DNA of 64,000 nt, from assembly GCF_000142805.1 (NCBI RefSeq), contig NC_013083.1:124001-188000 (forward strand), written 5' to 3'. Source of the DNA: Lachancea thermotolerans CBS 6340. Lineage: Eukaryota > Ascomycota > Saccharomycetes > Saccharomycetales > Saccharomycetaceae. Each line of letters opens with the position of its first letter. The stretch's first letter is position 1. The translations under genes were made by a program, and so were the position numbers. The notes below the pieces were generated by a model. The model was not told the DNA's origin and made no database searches. It was given only the letters and a program-made list of their open reading frames with translations. Positions 21,101 to 28,312 of the stretch are shown piece by piece.

Positions 21101-23116
21101 TCTCAAGCATGCAACACTTTGTTCAACATTCAACTTACCGAAGTATGCAACGAGCCAGTCAATAGGAAGAGCATTAGAGTGGACAATACAGCGCTTAATA
21201 TCCTTAATGTCTGTATAGTTCTCGAGAGCTCTCTGGTAGAGACCAGCTTTTTCGGCGAGCGAAGCAATGGTGGGTTTGTCATAGTGGCTGAAAATACTGT
21301 TTCCCATAATAGCATCGGCAACCTGTGGAGCATGCAACAAGTTGACCTCTAAGACACGCGTTTGCAAGTGACCTTGGTCAGGGGTGTCGCCCTTGAGCGC
21401 ATCTAACAAAAATGAGGTACCCTGCTGCACGAAGTTTTGCGCAAAAAAGATGTCTGCAATCTTCTCAATGTCAATTTGAGAGGCTGTTTCAGGAGACTGC
21501 AGTAAACTCACTGCGAATTCCGACGCCTTGTCGGGAGAGGATCTGGCGAGGTTTGAGATCAATACGATAAAATTGGGTTGGTAACCAACTTTCTGAGCGT
21601 ATGGAAGAATCTTGTCGAACTGCTGAAGCTCTGCCAGACAAGTGACAACCTTAGAGTGGGCCTCAGCTCTTAGGTAACAAGCTAGGGCCAAAGTTGTGTC
21701 GAAAGGCTTTACGACGTCACCCAGTTCTTCAGAGCATTCCAGTTTGTCCTCTTTCAGCCATTTCTCAAAGAGCTGTTTACGGTCCTGCTGTAGCACTGGT
21801 CTCGCCAGTTCGATTGTCTCGTACTTGTTCAGCTTTCCTTTGTCCAATAAAGTTGAGAAGTACAAGAGAATTGGCGAAATGGCTCCAGGAGGAGCTTGAA
21901 TATTCTTCAATCTGTTAATAGTGGTCTGAGTACGCAGCTGCTGAGAAGAGGCTGCAACTTTAGCTGCGTTCTGGTAGTCTCCAGAAGCCAGCAGGGTGTC
22001 AAACTGTTTGTTGAAAAGGTCATCGGCGCCGGGCAAGCCTCCTCTGGAAGCCATTTTGAGGGCGAGGGACACATTTGATAATTTGTTGAGAACGTAAGGG
22101 ACAATTTGGTCAGTAGAAATCTCCACTGCGAGAACCTGGCCGCGTCTGTTGATGCACGCAATACCGTTCTTTTGATTGTAGGTTGTTGCGGTGAAGACTG
22201 GCTCAACTGTGATCCTGTTGACAAACAGGTTGGCACCAGTCTCCAGCTCATACAGATGTATGAAACCATGCTTGGTCAGTACGTAGATAACACCGTACTT
22301 TTCCGAAACCTGGACGGAGATTGGAAAGTCATTGACAGCGTCTGGGGGAAAGAAGATGTCGACAGTCTTTTTCTGGTAGGATACAGCGTTAGAGGCGTCA
22401 TGGTCGATTTCGATAATGCGCAGCTCACCGGTACCGGAGGCAGTCTTGTTGCCCGTTACAAAAACTTGCACAGGCTGGGTGTTACCCTCGAGAAGAATGG
22501 TGGAAAAAGTAGCGACATGACCCTCGATGGCTTGAGAAATGCCACGAGCCTTGGAGAAGAGCTGGATCTTGCCTGCGACGCGGCCATTCTCCTGTATGAT
22601 ACCGACTACGGCGAACCAATCGAGTCGCTTGTTAGCGACGAAATTGATGATTTGGGCATTATTCAGGTTGGCGTGCCTCTGGGTCAGCTTGGAAGGCTTT
22701 CTGGAGGTGTCGCCGTCAAAGACGTTGGAAACGTACAGCGAGTTTGCGGTGACGAAACCGAGAGTCTCCTCACTGAGCCACTTCCAAAAGAGCACAGGCT
22801 CCTCGAGCGTGAAAGACTTGAGTTTGGTCTTGGTTTCGAGGTTAAAAATTTGGACAATGGTGCCGTTGGCCCTTACGGAAATGACCATTTGCGATGGATG
22901 CATGATGGCGGAATCGCCGCCCATATTCTTGCGGGTGACCTGGTTGCCATTCTGCAGGTCGACAATGGCTACCGAGTTGGCGCCATTCTGGCTTTCTCTT
23001 GCGGTGACGAACCTGTCACTTTCGAAGGTGGTAGACCTGAAGTCGAGGGACTGAGGGGAAATCCCGATTGAAGTCAAATCCACCAGCTCCGTGAACTCAA
23101 TGGGTAGATCACTCAT
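18143..23116 (-). CDS. CHC1: Clathrin heavy chain
   Basis: 1,657 residues (S. cerevisiae 1,653). Clathrin heavy chain forms the triskelion leg of coats at the trans-Golgi, endosomes and plasma membrane. The N-terminal beta-propeller is seen from MSDLPIEFTELVDLTSIGIS with NMGGDSAIMHPSQMVISVRA. It is followed by the linker and the long alpha-solenoid of clathrin heavy-chain repeats, for example RAHMGMFTELAILYTKYD and NNSVVNQAYHDLMIEEEDY near the C-terminus. The frame is open 44 codons upstream of the chosen ATG, but conservation starts at 23116. The gene sits between SPT16 and POX1 as in S. cerevisiae (YGL206C). Confidence 0.97.
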   Translation of the reverse strand: MSDLPIEFTELVDLTSIGISPQSLDFRSTTFESDRFVTARESQNGANSVAIVDLQNGNQVTRKNMGGDSAIMHPSQMVISVRANGTIVQIFNLETKTKLKSFTLEEPVLFWKWLSEETLGFVTANSLYVSNVFDGDTSRKPSKLTQRHANLNNAQIINFVANKRLDWFAVVGIIQENGRVAGKIQLFSKARGISQAIEGHVATFSTILLEGNTQPVQVFVTGNKTASGTGELRIIEIDHDASNAVSYQKKTVDIFFPPDAVNDFPISVQVSEKYGVIYVLTKHGFIHLYELETGANLFVNRITVEPVFTATTYNQKNGIACINRRGQVLAVEISTDQIVPYVLNKLSNVSLALKMASRGGLPGADDLFNKQFDTLLASGDYQNAAKVAASSQQLRTQTTINRLKNIQAPPGAISPILLYFSTLLDKGKLNKYETIELARPVLQQDRKQLFEKWLKEDKLECSEELGDVVKPFDTTLALACYLRAEAHSKVVTCLAELQQFDKILPYAQKVGYQPNFIVLISNLARSSPDKASEFAVSLLQSPETASQIDIEKIADIFFAQNFVQQGTSFLLDALKGDTPDQGHLQTRVLEVNLLHAPQVADAIMGNSIFSHYDKPTIASLAEKAGLYQRALENYTDIKDIKRCIVHSNALPIDWLVAYFGKLNVEQSVACLRALLDDNLQANVPIAIQVATKYSDLIGSQVLIKLFEEYRATEGLYYYLASLVNLTEDKDVVFKFIQAAAKVGQFKEVERIVKTNNVYDPEKVKNFLKDIKLADQMPLVIVCDRFNYIHDLILYLYKAQDFKFIEVYVQQVNPSKTPQVVAALLDVDCDEKVIQNLLGSVLGQVPIGELTAEVEKRNRLKLLLPFLEDTLRQGTQEQAVYNTLAKIYIDSNNSPERFLKDNDQYDTLDVGRYCEKRDPYLAYIAYEKGANDDDLIRITNENSMYKYQARYLLKRSDANLWNKVLDEENIHRRQLIDAVVGTGIGELTDPEPVSLTVQAFMSNGLKGELIKLLEKIILEPSPFNDNPALQGLLMLSAIRYEPSKVSSYIEKLDKFDEDEIAPLCVENGLNEEAFEIYSKNEKHDKALQVLVEDVMSLDRAESYVDKINSPELWSQLGAAQLVGLRIPEAINSYIKANDPSNYETVIEVAEQAEKYEELIPYLSMARSSLKEPKIEGALILSYAKLGKLHEIENLLTGSTVADLESVGNKLFEEKDYKAAKLCFSAVSNYSRLATTLVYLNDYQAAVDTARKASNVRVWREVGDACVDNKEFRLAQICGLNLIVHAEELEELVEKYESHGYFEELISLFEAGLGLERAHMGMFTELAILYTKYDMGKTYEHLKLFWSRINIPKVIRAVESAHLWTELIFLYAHYDEWDNAALTMIDKSADDFDHSYFKEIIVKVSNLEIYYKAINFYVKEHPTLLIDLMTVLSSKLDIPRTIRIFSKSDNLPLIKPFLVNVLPKNNSVVNQAYHDLMIEEEDYKALQVAVDSYDKFDQLDLAARLEKHDLIFFKKIAAQLYRRNKKWSKSLAILREEKLWADAIETAAISQSTEVAEELLNYFVDTNNREGFVALLYTAYHLIRYEVVLELAWMNSLEDLIKPYEISVKKEQYSNVQKLLEQSKSGAKSDAAQSEDQPLLLTNGAMAYQATGQAFGNYA

Positions 23117-24463
23117 TATGGAAAGCGCAGGCAGCGAGTTGAATACGAAATGAAGAAATCTCGAGCTAAAGGCGCGGTGAGAGTGAAGCGGAGGCGAGTT
23201 GCGTTTATGACTCGAGGCGGAGGTTAGTGAAATAGACAAGATCGACATTTAGTTTTGGCCACGAATAGGGGGATATGGGTCACGTGTACGCATGTTACCC
23301 GCATATACAAATAAAGCATTGCCGACGCCGGCCACAGGCAGCGAGCGGAACATTAGGAGGAGATCGTTCTGGTATCTGAGACGCTCGAGCAAGCTCTCCA
23401 ATGGGCGCTAGTGCTTCAGTACCTCGGTGTAATAGTGTCTTTACATACGAACATATCTTCCATTTCTAGAAACCTCGCCTCGATAATGCGGAAATGCCAC
23501 CGACAATCGAGGCACGAGGTGCATGGGCACTAATTTCTGGGTGATACTAGTTGGGCTATCCAAGTGTGCTCTTCTGCCTAAAAGACACACGTTCGCTGAT
23601 AATGGTCACTAAAAACGGGTCGGTGCCATTATAAACTAGGTGCAGAGTGAGGTCTGGCCAGCTTTCACGTATAAACTGATCTGTCATGCGGAAACTTTTG
23701 GGCGAAATGACCCAAAGTTTCGCGCCGTAAGCGGGTCCTCAAAATTGGTGCCATCGCTTCCGTTTCAGTAAGTTGCGCATGAATGCGCTGGCCTTCACGC
23801 GCTAGTTCTGCCATCGGCCCGCAGCCGTTTGCCGCAGGAGGCGTTGCAGTCTATATAATATCATCGCCATATACGAGGGTGGATGGTGACAGTTGAGTAG
23901 AAAGCGATAAGGCCCGAGGAGCTATGGATGAGACTCCAGGCAAGAGACCTCTGGCAAAAAGCCTCTTCCGTTCAGTAGCATCGTGAAAGTTTATATGCGC
24001 TCAATCAATACGCTGGGCATAGGCGCACATACCCGCGCCTGAGTGCTTTTCGGAGCCAGCTTCCTTGGGTGTCATGTTGAAAATTCAGGTCTTGGTTTTA
24101 CGCCTGATAAGCAATCTGATGTCCTGAGCTGCATCTTCTAGCATTGAAAAGGACCTTGATTGTTTTCTGCTGCGTTCTCTCATCAGAATAGCATTCTTGA
24201 GACTATATTCAGTGTCTCATCCGGGACTTAACTCATTAACTCAGTTCCCCACGTTCGCTTGCGTGACTTCTGTCACTGTCGCCGCAGAGCTAAGTTGGGG
24301 AAACAGACCCCTTCAAAACTATAAAAACGGGGTCAAAGTCAAGACACAGTCGTCGACGTTTCTACTAAAATCATTAGAGCCGCGTAAAGTCAAGGTTATT
24401 TTCTACAGCAAAGCGCACGGACATTCACAAAAATTTCGAAATCCAGAGCTTGCTATCCTCACG
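23117..24463. promoter_or_regulatory. Divergent promoter region CHC1 / POX1
   Basis: 1,347 bases without a credible gene. Contents: a GTCACGTG box at 23279, a strong imperfect inverted repeat at 23688-23725, and a TATA-like ATATAATATC near 23864. A CGG-N3-TNA half of an oleate response element (CGGGACTTA) occurs at about 24221, but its expected CCG partner is not found, so Oaf1/Pip2 control is not claimed. Confidence 0.45.
23688..23725. repeat. Imperfect inverted repeat upstream of POX1
   Basis: The left arm GCGGAAACTTTTGGG pairs with the right arm CCCAAAGTTTCGCGC apart from an extra T and one end difference, around an 8-base loop. A transcript would form a stable hairpin; as DNA it could bind a dimeric regulator. 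Confidence 0.7.
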
Positions 24464-26680
24464 ATGACGAGGATCACAACGAATGAATTCAGCGGCCCGA
24501 CGTTCAAGCCACAGGCTTTTATCCAGCACGAAAGACGCGAGTCTCAGCTCAACATAGATGCGGTGAATGTTTTCCTGGAGTCTGACCCTGCTAACGCACA
24601 GCTTACGCACGACCTGGTCACGGAGGTGACCATGGATCCCGTGCTTAAAACTGGCAGCGAGTATTACGACATGAGTAAGGACCAGCATCGCAGAGCAACC
24701 GCGCTCAAGATTGCTAAGATGGCCGTGTACTTGGAGCAGGACATAAAGCGGGCCGCCCGTAATTACCGTGGCGGCGCAGTGGAGAAGTTTCAGACTAGTG
24801 ACAAGACGCCTATTCTGACTGCACAGGACCTCGCAATCTTTGACAAAAGACTTTCTATCATCTCGAACCAGGACCCACAGCTAGGAACCAGGATTGGTGT
24901 TCATCTCGGTCTTTTCGGCAACTGCATCCGCGGTAACGGCACCAACGAGCAAATCCGCTATTGGCTCCAGGAGAAGGGTGCGCTGTTCCTGAAAGGCATA
25001 TACGGTTGTTTCGCTATGACTGAGCTGGGCCACGGCTCCAACGTTGCGCAGCTTCAGACCCGCGCTGAGTACAACATTCAGACAGACACGTTTTTAATAA
25101 ATACGCCAAATCTGCCCGCGACCAAGTGGTGGATTGGTGGTGCAGCGCACTCTGCAACCCATGCCACTGTGTACGCGCGTCTTATCGTCAAGGGCAAAGA
25201 CTACGGTGTCAAGACCTTTGTTGTCCCTCTCAGGGACCCGGGCACATTCCAGCTTTTGCCCGGAGTTTTCATCGGTGACATTGGCACCAAGATGGGTCGC
25301 GACGGCATTGACAACGGATGGATCCAGTTCAAAAATGTTGTCATTCCTCGCGAGTTTATGCTCTGCAGGTTTACAAAGGTGATCAGGTCTGAGCAAGGCG
25401 ACGACGCAAAGGTGTGGTCTGAGCCCACTCTGGACCAAATATCAGGCTACAGCGCCCTTTTGAACGGCCGAGTCAACATGGTAATGGATTCTTTCAGGTT
25501 TGGAGCCAAGTTTGTGACCATTGCAGTACGCTACGCAGTGGGACGGCAACAATTTGCTCCCGCAGGCGACAAAACTGGAAAAGCAGAGGAAACTCAATTA
25601 ATAAACTATCCTTTGCATCAGTATCGCGTGCTGCCACATCTGGCAGTTGTTTACTTGATTTCGCCGGTTGCGTTCAACCTCATGGCCACATATCATTCAA
25701 CCTTGGACCAGCTTTTCAAGGCGTCGTCTTCGGGCGACAAGAAACAGCTAGGGCCTGTGAGCTTGAAGCTGAAAGACTTATTTATCGATAGCGCCAGTTT
25801 GAAAGCTACCAATACATGGCTGGTAGCCACGGCAATCGATGAATTGCGGCAAGCATGTGGCGGTTTAGGCTATTCGGCATATAACGGGTTCGGCAAGGGC
25901 TTCAGTGATTGGGTTGTTCAGTGCACATGGGAAGGCGACAACAGTATCCTGTCGCTGACTTCCGCCAGAAGCATCCTCAAGAAATTCACAGACCTCTCCA
26001 AGGGCAAAGTACAGGAATCGCAGTCGTTCAAGTACTTGTCGCCCAGCTTTGTCACTCAGGTATTGAGAGGCTCTAAGAGCGCCCAGATTCGGTCTCTCGA
26101 GGACTATATTGAGGTTTGGGGGATCATGCTTGTCAAGATATTACACTACTGCGTCGATCTTGTTTCTAAGACCAAGAACACGGACTCTATCTCTAAACAC
26201 CTCATCATGATCTCGCGGTTCCATGCCTTCCACACCATGCTTCAGGCTTACTACGAGAAGCTCAAATCCCCCGAAGACTCGCATGTTTCCGATCAGGAAT
26301 CCCAAAAGATGCTATGGAATCTGTTCCGTCTCTTTTCGCTTTACTTCATTGACAAGCACTCGGGCGAGTTCCTGCAATTCAAGGTGTTTACCCCAGACCA
26401 GATCCAGACCATTGTGCAACCCCAGCTGCTAGCTCTTCTCCCAGAAATCCGCAAAGAGTGTATCGCCCTCACTGACGCCTTTAAATTGCCAGATGCGATG
26501 TTGAACGCTCCTATTGGTTACTATGACGGTGACATTTACAATAACTACTACGCGGAGGTGCTCAAGAACAATCCACCAGAGGCTCCTGGTCCAGGCAAGC
26601 CCAACTATCACGAGGTCCTTACCACGATGCTCCGGAGGGATTACGAACCCGAGGAAAATCTTGCAAAGCTGGGGAAGTAA
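24464..26680 (+). CDS. POX1: Peroxisomal acyl-CoA oxidase
   Basis: 738 residues (S. cerevisiae Pox1 748). It catalyses the first step of peroxisomal beta-oxidation, acyl-CoA to trans-2-enoyl-CoA, passing electrons from FAD to oxygen. The family blocks are clear: GIYGCFAMTELGHGSN, KWWIGGAAHSATHA, TKMGRDGIDNGWIQF, RYAVGRQQFAP, DELRQACGGLGYSAYNGF, and QCTWEGDN. The frame is open 89 codons upstream, but homology starts at MTRITTNEFSG (24464). The C-terminus KLGK is not a standard PTS1, as in S. cerevisiae Pox1, which uses a non-PTS1 contact with Pex5. Divergent from CHC1 as YGL205W. Confidence 0.96.
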   Translation: MTRITTNEFSGPTFKPQAFIQHERRESQLNIDAVNVFLESDPANAQLTHDLVTEVTMDPVLKTGSEYYDMSKDQHRRATALKIAKMAVYLEQDIKRAARNYRGGAVEKFQTSDKTPILTAQDLAIFDKRLSIISNQDPQLGTRIGVHLGLFGNCIRGNGTNEQIRYWLQEKGALFLKGIYGCFAMTELGHGSNVAQLQTRAEYNIQTDTFLINTPNLPATKWWIGGAAHSATHATVYARLIVKGKDYGVKTFVVPLRDPGTFQLLPGVFIGDIGTKMGRDGIDNGWIQFKNVVIPREFMLCRFTKVIRSEQGDDAKVWSEPTLDQISGYSALLNGRVNMVMDSFRFGAKFVTIAVRYAVGRQQFAPAGDKTGKAEETQLINYPLHQYRVLPHLAVVYLISPVAFNLMATYHSTLDQLFKASSSGDKKQLGPVSLKLKDLFIDSASLKATNTWLVATAIDELRQACGGLGYSAYNGFGKGFSDWVVQCTWEGDNSILSLTSARSILKKFTDLSKGKVQESQSFKYLSPSFVTQVLRGSKSAQIRSLEDYIEVWGIMLVKILHYCVDLVSKTKNTDSISKHLIMISRFHAFHTMLQAYYEKLKSPEDSHVSDQESQKMLWNLFRLFSLYFIDKHSGEFLQFKVFTPDQIQTIVQPQLLALLPEIRKECIALTDAFKLPDAMLNAPIGYYDGDIYNNYYAEVLKNNPPEAPGPGKPNYHEVLTTMLRRDYEPEENLAKLGK

Positions 26681-27116
26681 CAAATTTCTTCGCAGATCCT
26701 GGCTTTTCCCCGCATTCGCATTCGCTTTGCTTCTGTAACTAGTTTTCATTTCGTTTTCAATTATGCATGAACAATACGGCGCAATCTCTACGCACTCTGT
26801 CACTACTAGCAGCATCTCGAGGATTACCGGTTAGCCGGGGCTGACTTTTTGACACCTGTTTGATATCACATGTTTGCTCATGTAGTTTTCTTACGTTCAC
26901 ATGGCCCATGTGATTGAAAATGCGGGTTAAGGCAGAGCTGGAAAACTCAAAAAAATTGCAGAAGCAAAGGGGTCTGTACATCGTTTTCACTAATAAATAA
27001 AGGGTTCAGAACCAGCTTGATTTCTTACAGAATAGTTCCTGCCCGTCGGATCGCTGGATTTTATTGTACATATTCAAGCACCAGGCACAAAGAAAGCGTT
27101 TCGAATTCAGATAATC
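26681..27116. promoter_or_regulatory. Intergenic region POX1 - CHO1
   Basis: 436 bases holding the CHO1 promoter. Three copies of the CACATG/CATGTG E-box core (26867, 26898, 26907) lie 205-250 bp before the CHO1 ATG; two of them form the dyad listed separately. Confidence 0.5.
26898..26912. promoter_or_regulatory. E-box dyad, candidate UAS-INO of CHO1
   Basis: CACATG-GCC-CATGTG is an exact 6-bp dyad with a 3-bp spacer. CATGTG is the core of the inositol-sensitive element bound by Ino2-Ino4, which controls CHO1 in S. cerevisiae. The flanks match the full ten-base element imperfectly, so this is a motif-level inference. Confidence 0.5.
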
Positions 27117-27929
27117 ATGAGTAAGAGAGGAGAACAAGTTCCCCGCGAGGAAGCGACCCAAGACCTCGGCGGCGCAGTTAGCTCGGACGCAGAGGACGAT
27201 GCTTTCACAGCAAGCAGAACCCCAAGCAGACGGGCTAGCAGCATCTTCTCGCTCGACAACCCACCGCTTGAGCCGCCCAACGAAAGCGATATTAGAAAGT
27301 TTACCAGCGACGAGTACCACTTCAACATGATCCGCAATTTACACTTGGCAGATTTAATCACCATGATGAACGGGTTCAGCGGGTTTTACTCAATTGTTAG
27401 CTGTCTGAGGTTCACGCTCACGGGCAAGCCACACTACGTGCAGAGAGCGCATTTCTTCATCCTCTTGGGAATGTTCTTCGATTTTTTCGACGGCAAGGTC
27501 GCTCGTCTCAGAAACAGATCCTCGCTCATGGGCCAAGAACTGGACTCCTTGGCGGATCTAGTTTCATTTGGCGTCGCTCCCGCTTCTATCGCTTTTGCTA
27601 TCGGGTTCCAAACCACATTGGATGTGCTCGTTTTGTCGTTCTTTATGCTTTGTGGTCTGACGAGGTTGGCTAGGTTTAACGTCACAGTGGCCCAGCTGCC
27701 TAAAGATGTGAGCGGTAAGTCCAAGTTCTTTGAAGGCCTACCTATTCCCACATCTCTGGCGCTCGTAGGCGCCATGGCCTACCTCGTTAGCAAGGGCCTA
27801 ATTCTAGAAAAGCTACCTTTCGGCCTTTTTGCTGCGGGAGAATGGTACGAACTACATCCCGCTGTGCTTTTGTTCGGCATTCAAGGTTGTGGTATGATTT
27901 CCAAGAGCCTAAAAATTCCAAAGCCATGA
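27117..27929 (+). CDS. CHO1: Phosphatidylserine synthase
   Basis: 270 residues (S. cerevisiae 276). The enzyme makes phosphatidylserine from CDP-diacylglycerol and serine in the ER. The CDP-alcohol phosphatidyltransferase motif DG-x2-AR-x8-G-x3-D-x3-D is seen at about residues 125-147 (DGKVARLRN to DSLAD). Several hydrophobic segments follow, and the end is GCGMISKSLKIPKP, identical in pattern to S. cerevisiae. The N-terminus is a short acidic/serine region with SRRASSIFSL, a known phosphorylation context in the family. CHO1 is YER026C, beside GAL83 in S. cerevisiae; here it sits with the chromosome VII partners POX1 and KEX1. Confidence 0.96.
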   Translation: MSKRGEQVPREEATQDLGGAVSSDAEDDAFTASRTPSRRASSIFSLDNPPLEPPNESDIRKFTSDEYHFNMIRNLHLADLITMMNGFSGFYSIVSCLRFTLTGKPHYVQRAHFFILLGMFFDFFDGKVARLRNRSSLMGQELDSLADLVSFGVAPASIAFAIGFQTTLDVLVLSFFMLCGLTRLARFNVTVAQLPKDVSGKSKFFEGLPIPTSLALVGAMAYLVSKGLILEKLPFGLFAAGEWYELHPAVLLFGIQGCGMISKSLKIPKP

Positions 27930-28312
27930 TCATTCAGTGAATAGGCACTTTTTGCATTTTATCTTACTACATAAACGAAATCCGTGAGCCTCTGACGATC
28001 AATAGTCTAACATGTTCCGATATCGATAGCGACTGAGACAACCGTATTGCGAGCCGCACTGCGTTTCGATCCGCTCAAGATCAGTCAAAAAAACAAAAAT
28101 AAATGCCATTTCCTAGAATCGAACCAGGGTTTCGTCGGCCACAACGACGTGTACTAACCACTATACTAAAATGGCTTGTTATGATAGTGTAGCTCTATTT
28201 GTTAAATATATTTCAGTATAAACGTCACTGTTCCTATTGATGCTCTTATTACGAGATATTGAGTATCACGCATCAAGCTCTTAATACCTATTCCTATATC
28301 ACCACTGGCGCT
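27930..28312. other. Convergent region CHO1 / KEX1 containing tRNA-His
   Basis: 383 bases between two 3' ends. Apart from the tRNA gene at 28104-28175 nothing was recognised. tRNA genes are common insertion targets in yeasts, but no element ends were identified here. Confidence 0.5.
28104..28175 (-). tRNA. tRNA-His (GTG)
   Basis: The minus strand folds into a full cloverleaf. It starts GCCATTTTAG, has the D-arm TAGTGGTTAGTA, the anticodon loop TTGTGGC (anticodon GTG), the T-arm with GGTTCGATTC, and a closing GAAATGGC stem plus discriminator A. 72 nt, no intron. A T-rich Pol III terminator follows (TTTTTGTTTTTTT). The sequence is almost identical to S. cerevisiae tRNA-His. Confidence 0.97.

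Noticed and set aside
24221-24255. Oleate response element of POX1
   Set aside because: The CGGGACTTA half is good, but the required CCG half at the right spacing is absent.
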